From positions 2,294,001-2,358,000 of the forward strand of contig NZ_CP020562.1 of the NCBI RefSeq assembly GCF_002082565.1: a stretch of 64,000 bases of DNA. Direction: 5' to 3'. The position numbers and the translations under genes were made by a program. The notes below the pieces were generated by a model, which had not been told where the DNA came from, ran no database searches, and worked only from the letters and a program-made list of their open reading frames with translations. This DNA comes from Halomonas sp. GT. GTDB taxonomy: Bacteria; Pseudomonadota; Gammaproteobacteria; Pseudomonadales; Halomonadaceae. Shown here one piece after another: positions 1-8,839 of this stretch. Position 1 is the first letter of the stretch; every line of letters starts with the position of its first letter.

Positions 1-57
1 TATCATGGACATGCTCAGATATCGCACGGGGCTGACCATGTCTTATCTAATAACAGT

Positions 58-2013
58 CTATGTCTCATCTGATAACAGTGGCGGCATAGGGCAGTCGAGG
101 ATATCGGCCATTACTCGGAACAACTCAGCTTCGGCTGGGCGAATATGTCCGCTATGCTCAATGCAGCGCGCCATGGCTTGCAGAAGAACGGGCTTTTGCA
201 ACGGCTTTAAGCGCCGTAAGCGCTCCACGGCCAAGCTTAATGCCCGCATATCACTTACCTCGTCAATTGCAGACAAGGCGAACGGCAGCTCGCTTTCCGC
301 TGCATTAATCGCTGCGCTAATCTCGTCAGGGTTATCCTGGCCAGCCGCTGCCAGCACACTGAGTAGGCGCTGGCACTCTCGCTGTAAATCGCCGAGTTTA
401 AGATGAGCGAGTCCACTGTTCTTTTCGCCCAGATTGTTCAACAGCAGCTGATACAGCGTCCATTCAAACAAGCTGACGTGGCCATCCGCGTTGATCAACC
501 GCTCCATACAGAGGCGAAAGTGCTGAGACTGCTCAACGGAAAGTGACTTTAAGGCTGGTAGTGCCAACTCAACCAGCGGTAGGCGTAACGCCACCTCCAG
601 CCTCAATACTTCGGGGCCAATGTCTATCAGCACTCGATAAACATCTGGCAAGGCAATTTGTTGTAATGCCTCTAACTGCTGCTCACGAACTGGCTGTTCA
701 TCGCTTAACAGCAGCGCATAGATTAACGCACGAGCAGTATAGGGTTCATGGGCTGCGGTTTTGATTCGTTCTGGCAGCGCCTCTAGCGTTGCCCTGGCTT
801 GCGCCAGATGGCGTTGACTGGGCTGGCCGATAGCGTTAATGGCCGTTTGAGCAGAAGCTGCGGTTAATACAGCAGTCAACGTCCCTCTGCTTAGCTTCGC
901 ATCAGAACGGTCGTCACTGCCACCTTCACTATCATCTTCATTATCTACTGAACCAAGGGCGTCATGATCAGTGTGCCGCGGGGGCCAGCGAACCTCAAAG
1001 CGGCCATCCCAGTCTGGCATTACCCGCTGAATACGATTTTTAAGTGGCGGGTGGGTTGCCATCATACGCGTAAACCCCAGCTTTATGCCCTGGCCGAAAA
1101 ACAGGTGGCTGAATTCCGCTGCCTGAGGCGCTTTCAGATAGGAACCCTGGCTATGCGAGCCAATCTTGACCAGCGCATTACCAATGCCATAGGGGTTACG
1201 GGTGAACTGTACTGCCGAAGCATCCGCCAAATATTCGCGCTGACGACTGACCGCTGACTTAATCAAATTGCCAAAAAAGGTGCCTGCATAGCCGACCACC
1301 ATTAGCGCCGCTCCCAACCCCAAAATTACCGCCGCGGAGTTGTTACGTTTATTGCCGCCAGCACGCCGATAGCGCATGCTACGTAGCAAAATACCACCCA
1401 ATAACCCAATCAATAGAATACCGTGGAGGATGCTCACCAAGCGTATGTTTAGCCGCATATCGCCGTACAGAATATGACTAAATTCATGCGCAACGACCCC
1501 CTGCAACTCATCCCGTGTCAGGTTGCGTATGGTGCCACGGGTGATACCGATCACCGCATCGGTGGTTTGGTACCCTGCCGCAAAAGCATTAATGCCCTCT
1601 TCCTCTACGACATAAACAGAGGGCACCGGCGTACCCGATGCAATGGCCATTTCTTCAACGACATTGAGAATGCGGCGTTCATCGGCGTCGTGGGTATTTA
1701 GGTTAATCTCACGCCCACCAAGCGCTTCAGCGACTGCCCGGCCACCACCACTTAGCTGACGCTGTTTGAATAGACCGCCCAGTACCACAACAGCCAGCAC
1801 CCCGATAGCCACACCAGCAACTAGCTGGAATGAGAGCGCGGACCACATTCCCTGCGCCGAAAGACTGGGTTGTTCTGCGCCATCCATCAGATGCAAGGCG
1901 ATGGCAACGACCAATGTCGTTACGATAACCAACGCCAGCACTGCAAGTACCAGCAAGATAACCAGATGCCAGGTTCTGCGCCGAGCGTGTTCCTGAGCTG
2001 TGAAAAAATCCAT
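58..2013 (-). CDS. M48 family membrane zinc metalloprotease (HtpX-like, long form)
   Basis: Predicted inner-membrane zinc endopeptidase of the M48 family, which degrades misfolded or surplus membrane proteins. The 651-residue protein has two N-terminal membrane segments (about residues 17-40 and 64-82), the zinc-binding HEFSH motif at 176-180, a further hydrophobic pair around 215-265, and a REYLAD segment that supplies the third zinc ligand. The C-terminal half (about 370-651) is a soluble alpha-helical region absent from the roughly 290-residue HtpX of E. coli. The ATG at 2013 is preferred over an in-frame start at 2085, because the longer form would run into the upstream lemA gene. The lemA-M48 pairing is common in proteobacteria. 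The natural substrate is unknown. Confidence 0.9.
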   Translation of the reverse strand: MDFFTAQEHARRRTWHLVILLVLAVLALVIVTTLVVAIALHLMDGAEQPSLSAQGMWSALSFQLVAGVAIGVLAVVVLGGLFKQRQLSGGGRAVAEALGGREINLNTHDADERRILNVVEEMAIASGTPVPSVYVVEEEGINAFAAGYQTTDAVIGITRGTIRNLTRDELQGVVAHEFSHILYGDMRLNIRLVSILHGILLIGLLGGILLRSMRYRRAGGNKRNNSAAVILGLGAALMVVGYAGTFFGNLIKSAVSRQREYLADASAVQFTRNPYGIGNALVKIGSHSQGSYLKAPQAAEFSHLFFGQGIKLGFTRMMATHPPLKNRIQRVMPDWDGRFEVRWPPRHTDHDALGSVDNEDDSEGGSDDRSDAKLSRGTLTAVLTAASAQTAINAIGQPSQRHLAQARATLEALPERIKTAAHEPYTARALIYALLLSDEQPVREQQLEALQQIALPDVYRVLIDIGPEVLRLEVALRLPLVELALPALKSLSVEQSQHFRLCMERLINADGHVSLFEWTLYQLLLNNLGEKNSGLAHLKLGDLQRECQRLLSVLAAAGQDNPDEISAAINAAESELPFALSAIDEVSDMRALSLAVERLRRLKPLQKPVLLQAMARCIEHSGHIRPAEAELFRVMADILDCPMPPLLSDET

Positions 2014-2038
2014 GTAATCCAGGCTCCTACGCCATAAC

Positions 2039-2632
2039 TTAGAACGACACTTTGGGTGCCACCTGGATCTGGGCGCTGTCTTCAAACTCTAACAGCGAAG
2101 CATCTTGGCCATGCCCAAACATGCCCGCCACCGCCACGGGGGGGAAGCTCTGCCGATAAGTGTTGTAGTGCATCACCGCATCATTAAATGACTGACGTGC
2201 AAAAGCCACCTTGTTTTCCGTGCTGGTGAGTTCTTCTGACAACTGCATCATATTTTGCGAAGCTTTTAGGTCTGGGTAAGCTTCCATGACGACATTGAGC
2301 CGTCCCATCGCTTGAGTTAGTGCACCCTCAGCACCACCAAGATCAGCAATCGCCTTGGCGCTACCAGGGTTCGCCGCCGCCGCTTTAAGTCCGGCCACTG
2401 CCGTGTTGCGAGCCTCAATGACTGACTGCAGCGTTTCCCGCTCATGGCTCAGATAGCCTTTGGCGGTCTCTACCAGGTTAGGAATTAGGTCATGCCGCCG
2501 CTTAAGTTGTACTTCAATCTGGGCAAAGGCATTCTCAAAGCGATTTTTCAACGAAACAAGACGGTTGTAGATTCCGATAACGTAAAACGCGATAACGGCG
2601 GCGACTACCAAAACGACAATGAGTGTCAGCAT
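2039..2632 (-). CDS. lemA: LemA family protein
   Basis: A 197-residue LemA-family protein with one N-terminal membrane segment (about residues 2-20), followed by a long helical domain with the typical pattern NRLVSLKNRFENAFAQIEVQ near the start. LemA proteins are membrane-anchored helical-bundle proteins whose biochemical role is not settled. The stop lies 25 bases before the start of the M48 protease on the same strand, so the two are probably one transcript. That supports a role as partner or scaffold of the protease. The family assignment is firm; the function is inferred from context. Confidence 0.9.
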   Translation of the reverse strand: MLTLIVVLVVAAVIAFYVIGIYNRLVSLKNRFENAFAQIEVQLKRRHDLIPNLVETAKGYLSHERETLQSVIEARNTAVAGLKAAAANPGSAKAIADLGGAEGALTQAMGRLNVVMEAYPDLKASQNMMQLSEELTSTENKVAFARQSFNDAVMHYNTYRQSFPPVAVAGMFGHGQDASLLEFEDSAQIQVAPKVSF

Positions 2633-2661
2633 TAGGGTCCATCCTTAGTGTTAGCTGTAGT

Positions 2662-2699
2662 TAGCAGAAAATTGCTAGCAGAAAATTGCTAGCGGAAAA
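2662..2699. repeat. Short tandem repeat upstream of lemA
   Basis: Two exact copies of the 14-mer TAGCAGAAAATTGC in tandem, followed by a third, degenerate copy beginning TAGCGGAAAA, in the 5' region of lemA. Copy number may vary between strains and could alter leader length. No binding protein can be named. Confidence 0.7.
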
Positions 2700-2878
2700 A
2701 TAATAGCATTTGAGATTCTTATGCGTATTAACGGAAACGCGCATTTGGCCGCACTACAAACTTGCTGCCAGCCATTCGATCGGCCTTGCAAACTCATCAC
2801 CTCTTAAAAGCGCTGCCTAAATCTCTGCAGTGTTGATTTTTTTCATTTGCATCACGTCGAGCCACCTATTAATTGAAC

Positions 2879-3118
2879 TTACCAAGTTTCACTGGTCCCT
2901 GGCGGCCCCATATCGATCTGGATATCAGGCGCAATATCGACGACGCCTTCGATCTTTTTTAGTCGCTCAGCGGTGTCGTTGTCTGCTGATCCGGTAATAC
3001 AGCCAATTTCCTCAAGCACATCCCGAATGGTTAACCCTTCAGCACTAAGCTGAGTAGCTATTTCATTAATCGGCTGATCGCTTGAAATCGTCACTATCCA
3101 GAGCTCTATATTGGCCAT
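2879..3118 (-). CDS. Small I9-inhibitor/propeptide-like protein next to a subtilase
   Basis: A 79-residue acidic protein without signal peptide. The predicted order of elements is strand-helix-strand-helix-strand, and the segment AERLKKIEGVVDIAPD resembles the end of peptidase inhibitor I9 domains, the fold of subtilisin propeptides. It sits just downstream of, and on the same strand as, an S8 protease gene. A Shine-Dalgarno AAGG lies nine bases before the ATG. It may be a separately encoded chaperone or inhibitor of that protease. The resemblance is by eye and the similarity is low, so the function is an inference. Confidence 0.7.
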   Translation of the reverse strand: MANIELWIVTISSDQPINEIATQLSAEGLTIRDVLEEIGCITGSADNDTAERLKKIEGVVDIAPDIQIDMGPPGTSETW

Positions 3119-3141
3119 CGATCTTACCTTCGAAGTTTGCG

Positions 3142-3175
3142 CTCTAGGCAGGCCATTTGGAGTGCCTGCCTAGAG
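3142..3175. other. Strong stem-loop between protease and I9-like gene
   Basis: A perfect 11-bp inverted repeat (CTCTAGGCAGG paired with CCTGCCTAGAG, 12-base loop) in the 70-base gap between the S8 protease and the small downstream gene. There is no T-run after it on the minus strand, so a full intrinsic terminator is unlikely. An RNA-processing or mRNA-stabilising role, or partial termination that sets the ratio of the two products, is possible. Confidence 0.6.
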
Positions 3176-3188
3176 ACAATCTGCCATA

Positions 3189-4502
3189 TCAAGGTGCTTG
3201 TACCAACCCAGCGCCTACTCGGCTGTCGTCAAACGGCAAGCGCCGCGCTGAAGCCAATAGTTGCTCCCAAAGCTTCATTCCTCGCAGAGAGGAGTCGGAC
3301 TCTGCCCAGAGTGCAGCACAACCCGCCACGTGAGGCGCGGCCATACTAGTACCACTAATGGTTTTGTAGTGAACTGGCCGAGGCCATGACGAAAAAACAT
3401 CCCCCCCAGGCGCTGCAATTTCAACCTTGCCCGCGTTAGAAAAGCTAGAAGGCTTCAGGTTGGCGTCAAGCGATGCAACGGACATAATGGTGGGTGAGTT
3501 AGCCGGAGCGCCAGTGTTGGCAGAGGAATTGCCAGCGGCAGCGATAATCAGGCAGCCATTGCGCAGCGCCGCTGCGCCAGCGTGCGTGTAGGCGGCTTGC
3601 ACAGGGCTTTGACTGCCAAGCGACATTGAGATCACTTCGCACCGATTAGCAATTGCCCAATTCATTCCCGCCAGCACCCCTGCCCCAGTACTGCTGCCTG
3701 AGTTGGTGAGCACCTTGCCGACCAGTACTTGAGAGCCAAACGCTATGCCGTAGCGCAACGGGTTTCCGGAAGGTATTTGAGGACCACAGGCCGTACCAAT
3801 ACAGTGCGTTCCGTGGCCATTGATATCATGGACTGGCTCCCCAACGAATGAGCGGGTCTTGAACTCCCTGCCCTCAAAATCCGGGTGACCAAGATCCATC
3901 CCGGTGTCCAACACGGCGACTTTTATGCCAGCACCACTCCAACTGCTTTGCAAAACCTGGCATTGGGCCAATCCCCAAGTCGCCTCGCGCTCACTAGATT
4001 CAAGATCCCTTTCGCTTTCACTCTGTTCAATGTCAGCACCAAGGTCTCGAGCGATAACGCTGGCTGCCCGCAGAAAGCCTCGGAGGTATTCAGAACTTTC
4101 TGAGAACGCAAAATACTCGGGCTCAATAATCTCTATGGGGCTCTCTGCTGATATCTCGTCGTGAATACTCATCCCATGCAGCTGTAACGCATCGCCACCA
4201 ACGAGCGCAACGCCAAGTTCAGGAAACACCATCGCCTCTGCATCTCCGGCATCTTCCAGGCTAACCGCTTGATCGGTGAAATCGCGCGCATCAGCGACTC
4301 GGAAGTTTTGCGCCTTTAGCGATTTAATGCCTTCTTCTACACGCCCGTCGCGATAGCTAATCAGAAATCGCCCAGTTTCCAGGCAACTACCGCCACGCTC
4401 CAAGGCTGCCAACAGCAGTTTTTCGGCACCGCACGACACAGAGGCGCGTGGCTCTATTGCTGGTGTGCTACCGTTTGGGTTACCTGTCGGTTTTTTCGCC
4501 AT
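3189..4502 (-). CDS. S8 family subtilisin-like serine protease, no signal peptide
   Basis: A 437-residue serine protease with the complete subtilisin triad: Asp199 in VLDTGMD, His230 in NGHGTHC, Ser386 in GTSMAAPHVAG. The oxyanion-hole Asn325 lies in AAAGNSS. About 185 residues precede the catalytic domain; part of them (ending near PIEIIEPEYFAF) resembles an I9 prodomain. The N-terminus is hydrophilic (MAKKPTGNPNG) with no secretion signal, so it may act inside the cell or leave by another route. I chose the ATG at 4502 because an AAAGGA Shine-Dalgarno sits eight bases before it; the in-frame ATG at 4511 overlaps that element. A small I9-like gene follows downstream. Confidence 0.9.
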   Translation of the reverse strand: MAKKPTGNPNGSTPAIEPRASVSCGAEKLLLAALERGGSCLETGRFLISYRDGRVEEGIKSLKAQNFRVADARDFTDQAVSLEDAGDAEAMVFPELGVALVGGDALQLHGMSIHDEISAESPIEIIEPEYFAFSESSEYLRGFLRAASVIARDLGADIEQSESERDLESSEREATWGLAQCQVLQSSWSGAGIKVAVLDTGMDLGHPDFEGREFKTRSFVGEPVHDINGHGTHCIGTACGPQIPSGNPLRYGIAFGSQVLVGKVLTNSGSSTGAGVLAGMNWAIANRCEVISMSLGSQSPVQAAYTHAGAAALRNGCLIIAAAGNSSANTGAPANSPTIMSVASLDANLKPSSFSNAGKVEIAAPGGDVFSSWPRPVHYKTISGTSMAAPHVAGCAALWAESDSSLRGMKLWEQLLASARRLPFDDSRVGAGLVQAP

Positions 4503-4662
4503 CGTAGACATCCTTTTCGTTTAGCTATTAAGCGATAGGGCGCAGGTGCTTTTCCAATATCCCAATGCACTAGAAAGCATGCGTACCTAGAGCACCCACA
4601 TTTTCAGCTTAACGCACCTGAAGTGCTTCGCCAGATGGATTTGAAAGGATGAAGTACGATGA

Positions 4663-5457
4663 TTAATGGTTAATGGACGTAGGGATGGTTTCATCGTCGC
4701 GAAGTGTTAACACTTCGAAACCGGATGAGGTGACCGCAATCGTGTGCTCCCACTGTGCAGACAACTTCTTGTCACTGGTAACCACTGTCCAGCCATCTTT
4801 CTTGGTTTTTATCTTGGCTTTCCCCTGGTTAACCATCGGCTCTATGGTAAATACCATACCCTCTTGTAAAACCAGCCCTTTGCCCTTCTTCCCATAATGC
4901 AACACCTGGGGCTCTTCGTGCATTTCTCGGCCAATTCCATGCCCACAATACTCACGAACGATAGAGTAGCCCTGTTTTTCAGCATATTGCTGAATCGCGT
5001 GACCTACATCACCTAACGTTGCGCCAGGCTTAACCGCTTGTATCCCTTGCCACATGGACTCGTAGGTTTTATCGACCAGTCGCTTGGCATAGGGCTTTAC
5101 ATCTCCAAGAAGGTACATCTTGCTTGAATCTGCGATAAACCCGCCCTTCTCTAAGGTAATATCGACATTAACGATATCGCCTGACTTAAGTTTTTGCGTT
5201 TCAGATGGAATACCATGACAAACCACATGGTTGACTGACGCGTTCAACACATACTGGTAGCCATACTGCCCCTTGCTGGCAGGACGAGCCTGTAACTGGT
5301 CAACGATATAACGCTCGGCCCAATGATTAATATCCATCGTGGAGATGCCGGGCACTATTTGTTTATCGAGATAACTGAAAACTGATGCGAGTAGCCGCCC
5401 GGCCTCGCGCATTACGCGCAGTTCCTCTGCACTTTTCAGCGTTACCTTAGCCACCAA
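4663..5457 (-). CDS. map: Type I methionine aminopeptidase paired with ParD-like gene
   Basis: Type I methionine aminopeptidase (264 residues), which removes the initiator methionine from nascent proteins using two divalent metal ions. The five metal ligands are visible: Asp99, Asp110, His173, Glu206 and Glu237; His81 in the HGIP motif is also kept. It should therefore be active. The start overlaps the end of the upstream ParD-like gene by 11 bases. It is not next to rpsB or tsf, where the housekeeping map usually lies, so this is probably a second, accessory copy. That point needs the rest of the genome. Confidence 0.93.
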   Translation of the reverse strand: MVAKVTLKSAEELRVMREAGRLLASVFSYLDKQIVPGISTMDINHWAERYIVDQLQARPASKGQYGYQYVLNASVNHVVCHGIPSETQKLKSGDIVNVDITLEKGGFIADSSKMYLLGDVKPYAKRLVDKTYESMWQGIQAVKPGATLGDVGHAIQQYAEKQGYSIVREYCGHGIGREMHEEPQVLHYGKKGKGLVLQEGMVFTIEPMVNQGKAKIKTKKDGWTVVTSDKKLSAQWEHTIAVTSSGFEVLTLRDDETIPTSINH

Positions 5458-5653
5458 TCACCTTCCTTAAATCAACATCGGCTTGCTGCATTTGGTCACG
5501 CATAATTTCAGAGAAGGTCATGCTCGGATTAGCCTCCGCGAGCATCCCTACTTTTATCCAATATTCAGCCTGCGCATTAATGGAACGCACCATCACCGAA
5601 CTCGCCTTGCGCACATCTTCGTGTAGCCGGTCATTAATTTTCACGATCCCCAT
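5447..5653 (-). CDS. ParD-like family protein (predicted antitoxin-type DNA binder)
   Basis: A 68-residue protein recognised as ParD-like: a short N-terminal strand (GIVKINDRLHEDV) followed by helices (SINAQAEYWIKVGMLAE), the layout of a ribbon-helix-helix repressor. Its 3' end overlaps the start of the methionine aminopeptidase gene by 11 bases, so the two are translationally coupled. No ParE-like toxin is nearby. Either it is a transcriptional autoregulator of the aminopeptidase operon, or the pair behaves as an unconventional toxin-antitoxin-like module. The sequence alone cannot decide. Confidence 0.8.
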   Translation of the reverse strand: MGIVKINDRLHEDVRKASSVMVRSINAQAEYWIKVGMLAEANPSMTFSEIMRDQMQQADVDLRKVIGG

Positions 5654-5805
5654 AGCGCTCTCTCAAAACATACGAAATGAATATAAAACATATACGAATC
5701 ATATATCATCAACCATTGAGCAACAAGCTTCCCTGCCATTAGCGCAGCATGCCTCACCAATGTATAGCGCTTGGTTAGCCGGGTTCGAAGCAGGATCTGA
5801 AAAAA

Positions 5806-6216
5806 CTAACGGACGTGTGCATTTGGCCGCACAACAAACCAGCTAGCCAGCACCAAGCTCCCAAACAGGGTATAAACCACGATAAATACCCATTCCGGCA
5901 ACGTGAAATAGAGCAGGCTCTGCAGCCAATATTGAATAAAAGAACCCGCATAAGTGCCCGCCCCAGCCTTGGCCCGCAGCGCCATTTCCCACGTGGTTAA
6001 CGGGCATACAATACCAAGCCATGCCTGCACGACCACATAACCAATGGCACACAGATGAATGATTCGGAATGTCCGGTGTCGCACCCACTGCCATTGCAGA
6101 AAATACCCTACATAGATAGCCACCAAGCTAAAGACGACAAACGCCACAAACAGCACATGGAGAACCAGTACCGAATCCGCCAGAAGCAAGAGTAACGTTT
6201 GTTGAGTCATAGTCAT
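5806..6216 (-). CDS. DUF2784 integral membrane protein
   Basis: A 136-residue membrane protein with about four hydrophobic segments, starting with LADSVLVLHVLFVAFVVFS. The pattern, including the WVRHRTFRIIHLCAIGYVVVQAWLGIVCPLT stretch, identifies it as a DUF2784 protein. The molecular function of the family is unknown. It appears monocistronic. An in-frame GTC-GAC rich upstream region gives no better start than the ATG at 6216. Confidence 0.85.
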   Translation of the reverse strand: MTMTQQTLLLLLADSVLVLHVLFVAFVVFSLVAIYVGYFLQWQWVRHRTFRIIHLCAIGYVVVQAWLGIVCPLTTWEMALRAKAGAGTYAGSFIQYWLQSLLYFTLPEWVFIVVYTLFGSLVLASWFVVRPNAHVR

Positions 6217-6399
6217 CTAGGTCATCCTCAAAAAGTGATCAACCTCCCTATCGACAAATGGCTAATTAAATTAGCCGATATTGAATAACGAACCCATGTA
6301 CGCTGTGACCTGTATCATCGACTGTGGCCATAAGCCTGTCGTTATTACACTGACGCCGCTCTCTTTTAAACAACAATCAATAGCATCAAGGAGTTATTA

Positions 6400-6999
6400 A
6401 TGACCACACTTGTCACACTACGTGAACTTTCAGGGCTTGAGCTCACCCCTAGCAAACTTTCTGAGTCTGCATTAATCCTTATCGATTGCCAAAATACCTA
6501 CCGGGAAGGCGTCATGCAGTTAGAAGGCGTGGAAGAAGCCCTGGTAGAAGCCAAAAAACTCCTTGAAAAAGCGCGCGAGGCTGGTACTCCGATCATTCAT
6601 ATTCAGCATAATAGCGGGGAAGGATCGCCTTACGATATTAATGCGCCCATTGGACAGATCGCAGATATAGTAAAGCCGATAGACGGCGAGCCGGTTATCA
6701 CTAAAGCGTTTCCCAACGCCTTCGTTCAGACCGATCTTGAAGCACAGTTGAAAAAGGTCGGCTGCAACAAACTGGTGCTAGCTGGTTTCATGACCCATAT
6801 GTGTGTTAACTCCACTGCCCACGGTGCATTCAACCTTGGGTTTGACGTGACAGTAGTTGCCAGTGCGACCGCTACCCGCTCGCTTCAAGCTGACCAAGGC
6901 AAGACGTTGTCAGCTAAAGCGGTTCATGAGGGGGCGTTAGCGTCAACGCGAGATCTGTATGCCGCAGTGGTGGATACCGTCGACGACCTCCCCGTTTAA
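6400..6999 (+). CDS. Isochorismatase-family cysteine hydrolase
   Basis: A 199-residue cysteine hydrolase of the isochorismatase-like superfamily. The triad is visible: Asp29 in LILIDCQNTY, Lys102 in ITKAFPNAF and Cys135 in FMTHMCVNS. Members hydrolyse amides or related bonds (nicotinamidase, N-carbamoylsarcosine amidase, isochorismate), and the substrate here cannot be deduced. A well-placed AAGGAG ribosome site precedes the ATG. The gene stands alone, with its own terminator-like hairpin over the stop codon. Confidence 0.88.
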   Translation: MTTLVTLRELSGLELTPSKLSESALILIDCQNTYREGVMQLEGVEEALVEAKKLLEKAREAGTPIIHIQHNSGEGSPYDINAPIGQIADIVKPIDGEPVITKAFPNAFVQTDLEAQLKKVGCNKLVLAGFMTHMCVNSTAHGAFNLGFDVTVVASATATRSLQADQGKTLSAKAVHEGALASTRDLYAAVVDTVDDLPV

Positions 7000-7010
7000 T
7001 AAGCGGGGAG
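6988..7010 (+). terminator. Hairpin over the stop of the cysteine hydrolase
   Basis: Inverted repeat CTCCCCG/CGGGGAG with a 9-base loop that includes the TAA stop codon of the hydrolase, followed by ATCGTTTAAC. It is a plausible weak intrinsic terminator. Confidence 0.5.
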
Positions 7011-7061
7011 ATCGTTTAACTTGATGCGCGGCGAGGAGGAATTGTTATAGCGCCTAACTTG

Positions 7062-7754
7062 TTAGGGCGTTTGCGCTTCGTCGCGTATCACTCTGAGCGA
7101 AGTGATTTCAATGGTAAGCGCATCACGCGTTTTTTCTAAGTCACTTACCTGCTCACTGACCGCGGCAAGCTGGGTATTGGCCTCTTCAAGTTCAGTGTTG
7201 AGCGCCTCAAGGTCTTCTTCAGCCTGCCTCCGAGCCTCTTCTGCATCTTCCTGCAACTGTTGAGCGGCATCGCGGGCTGCTTCAGCCTCTTTTTTATCCT
7301 CATCTACCTCGGCGTATGTTTCATTCAATTCTTCTAGGCGGTCCTGCTTTTCGCCTACTTGCTCATCTAGGGTGGCAACCTCTTCTTCGCGAGATTCACG
7401 CTCACCCCGTAAAGCGCTCAAATCTTCTTCAGCGTTGGCGATGTCTGCTCGCGTTGAAGCAAGTTCGGCCTCAGCTTCCGCCTGCTCAGCCTCAAGGGCG
7501 TTCATTCTCTGCTGTAAGGTTGCTAGGTCAAGCTCCGCGGCTTCAACCTCAGACATCTGCGCCTGAATCTGCTGATGCTCTCGCTCAGTTTCGACCAAGC
7601 GCGCTTCGAGCGCTTCCTTACTGTCTTGTCGCGACCCTGCGATAGTGTGCGCAACGATAGCCCAGACCACCGCAATAATGGCGATGGCTAAGATCACCTT
7701 TACACGGTTGTCGCTCAACAGTTCAATCGTCGATGGTTTAGTAGTCCCTGTCAT
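7062..7754 (-). CDS. Membrane-anchored coiled-coil protein
   Basis: A 230-residue protein with one membrane segment (about residues 19-37: VILAIAIIAVVWAIVAHTI) followed by a continuous, highly charged coiled coil to about residue 220, rich in Glu, Ala and Arg with heptad spacing. Its topology suggests a short cytoplasmic N-terminus and a periplasmic rod. No catalytic motif is visible and no family function is recognised. Long coiled coils match many unrelated proteins, so similarity hits should be treated with care. Confidence 0.75.
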   Translation of the reverse strand: MTGTTKPSTIELLSDNRVKVILAIAIIAVVWAIVAHTIAGSRQDSKEALEARLVETEREHQQIQAQMSEVEAAELDLATLQQRMNALEAEQAEAEAELASTRADIANAEEDLSALRGERESREEEVATLDEQVGEKQDRLEELNETYAEVDEDKKEAEAARDAAQQLQEDAEEARRQAEEDLEALNTELEEANTQLAAVSEQVSDLEKTRDALTIEITSLRVIRDEAQTP

Positions 7755-7950
7755 TGGTGCATTCCTCTCGCTTAAGGGCTATCGCTACTATGATGGCTAA
7801 CATATGAACGCTAGCGGGTCTTTAACTGATCCATTGTTAATATGAAGGAAAGTTCATGGTTCGGCTAGGAGCGACCATTCAACACATACCAATTTAGCAC
7901 TTGAATTAACTGCCCTAATTATCTCAATACGCCTAGCGGGCACTTCCCAC

Positions 7951-8583
7951 TCATTGCGACCATTGAGCGCCAGCACCACCTCGACAGGCGGAAAAACCAA
8001 AACAGCGCGTTGCCAGAAACTCCCCCTTACCAACAGAGACGGTACAAGTGGTGAAATCTGGGTCTGCCGACACCAGCGCCATGAAACTAGCCATTTCATC
8101 GGCATGAGAAGTGGCGTTATCCACCACAAGAAGCCCACCTTCTCTCAAGACCCGCTTAATATTCGGCCACCACTGCACATACTCAGAACGGTTAGAATCG
8201 AGAAAGAGCAGATCGAATGAAGAATCGTCCACGCTTTCCAACAACTTGCCAGCATTACATTGCAGCGGGGTAATGTAGTCAGAAAGCCCCGAGCGCTCGA
8301 AATTCGTGGCTGCCAGATCGAACTTGTATTCGGAAAGCTCCACTGTCGTGACGTGCCCGGAAATCTTCTGAGCTGCCTGGGCAAACCACAAGGTGGAATA
8401 GCCATTAGAGGTACCAATCTCCAGCACTCGTGTTGCGTTCGTGGCTTGGGTAAGTACTGAAAGAAACTCCCCCGTATCACGGGTGATATTCAGCATACGA
8501 TGCGGGCGATCAGCAATGGCAGCATCGTTTTCCTGACCAAACTGCTCTAACTCGGTTAGCAACTCGCGTAATGATTCGTCCAC
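7951..8583 (-). CDS. Class I SAM-dependent methyltransferase (O-methyltransferase-like)
   Basis: A 210-residue Rossmann-fold methyltransferase. The SAM-binding motif I VLEIGTSNGYSTLW is near residues 54-67, the acidic motif II near TTVELSEYK, and a later FDLLFLDSNRSEY segment resembles the YrrM/CCoAOMT-type O-methyltransferases. The substrate is unknown. The fold appears complete by VGKGEFLATR; the last 17 residues (from CFGFSA) do not look like the family. They may be a read-through after loss of the original stop or a small frameshift near 8010. It is monocistronic. Confidence 0.8.
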   Translation of the reverse strand: MDESLRELLTELEQFGQENDAAIADRPHRMLNITRDTGEFLSVLTQATNATRVLEIGTSNGYSTLWFAQAAQKISGHVTTVELSEYKFDLAATNFERSGLSDYITPLQCNAGKLLESVDDSSFDLLFLDSNRSEYVQWWPNIKRVLREGGLLVVDNATSHADEMASFMALVSADPDFTTCTVSVGKGEFLATRCFGFSACRGGAGAQWSQ

Positions 8584-8839
8584 ACTTGCCCCCTAGCAAT
8601 CTAAACAGCTTTAAAACGAGAGCCGACTGGCCAGGCTCAGAAGATGGTAAAACATCATGCCCACCTAGCTTAGAAACGTAACGTTTTAAGATTAACGCAC
8701 ATAATGAACTTCACCAGATTGATCGAAGGCCTGAAATCGGCCAGGAGCGGATGTTAAAGAGTTTTCAGATTAATGATGTTCACAACATCTATTCCACTCC
8801 CCCCTTCCCTAAAACGCGGAGCGTGGCGGTCTGGAAATG
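8584..8839. other. Intergenic region without recognised gene
   Basis: About 255 bases with no supported reading frame. It contains, near 8735-8756, a copy of the recurring intergenic motif that reads GGCCAGGAGCGGATGTT on the plus strand (see the findings). Nothing else was recognised. Confidence 0.5.

Noticed and set aside
5..406. Plus-strand frame opposite the M48 protease
   Set aside because: It is the reverse of a conserved coding region, without ribosome site or homology. The same applies to the other long antisense frames over core genes.
7854..8138. Overlapping minus-strand frame that could be a better C-terminus for the methyltransferase
   Set aside because: The frame overlaps most of the methyltransferase's 3' part, and its later portion does not match the family's last strand. 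The family end is already reached in the main frame.
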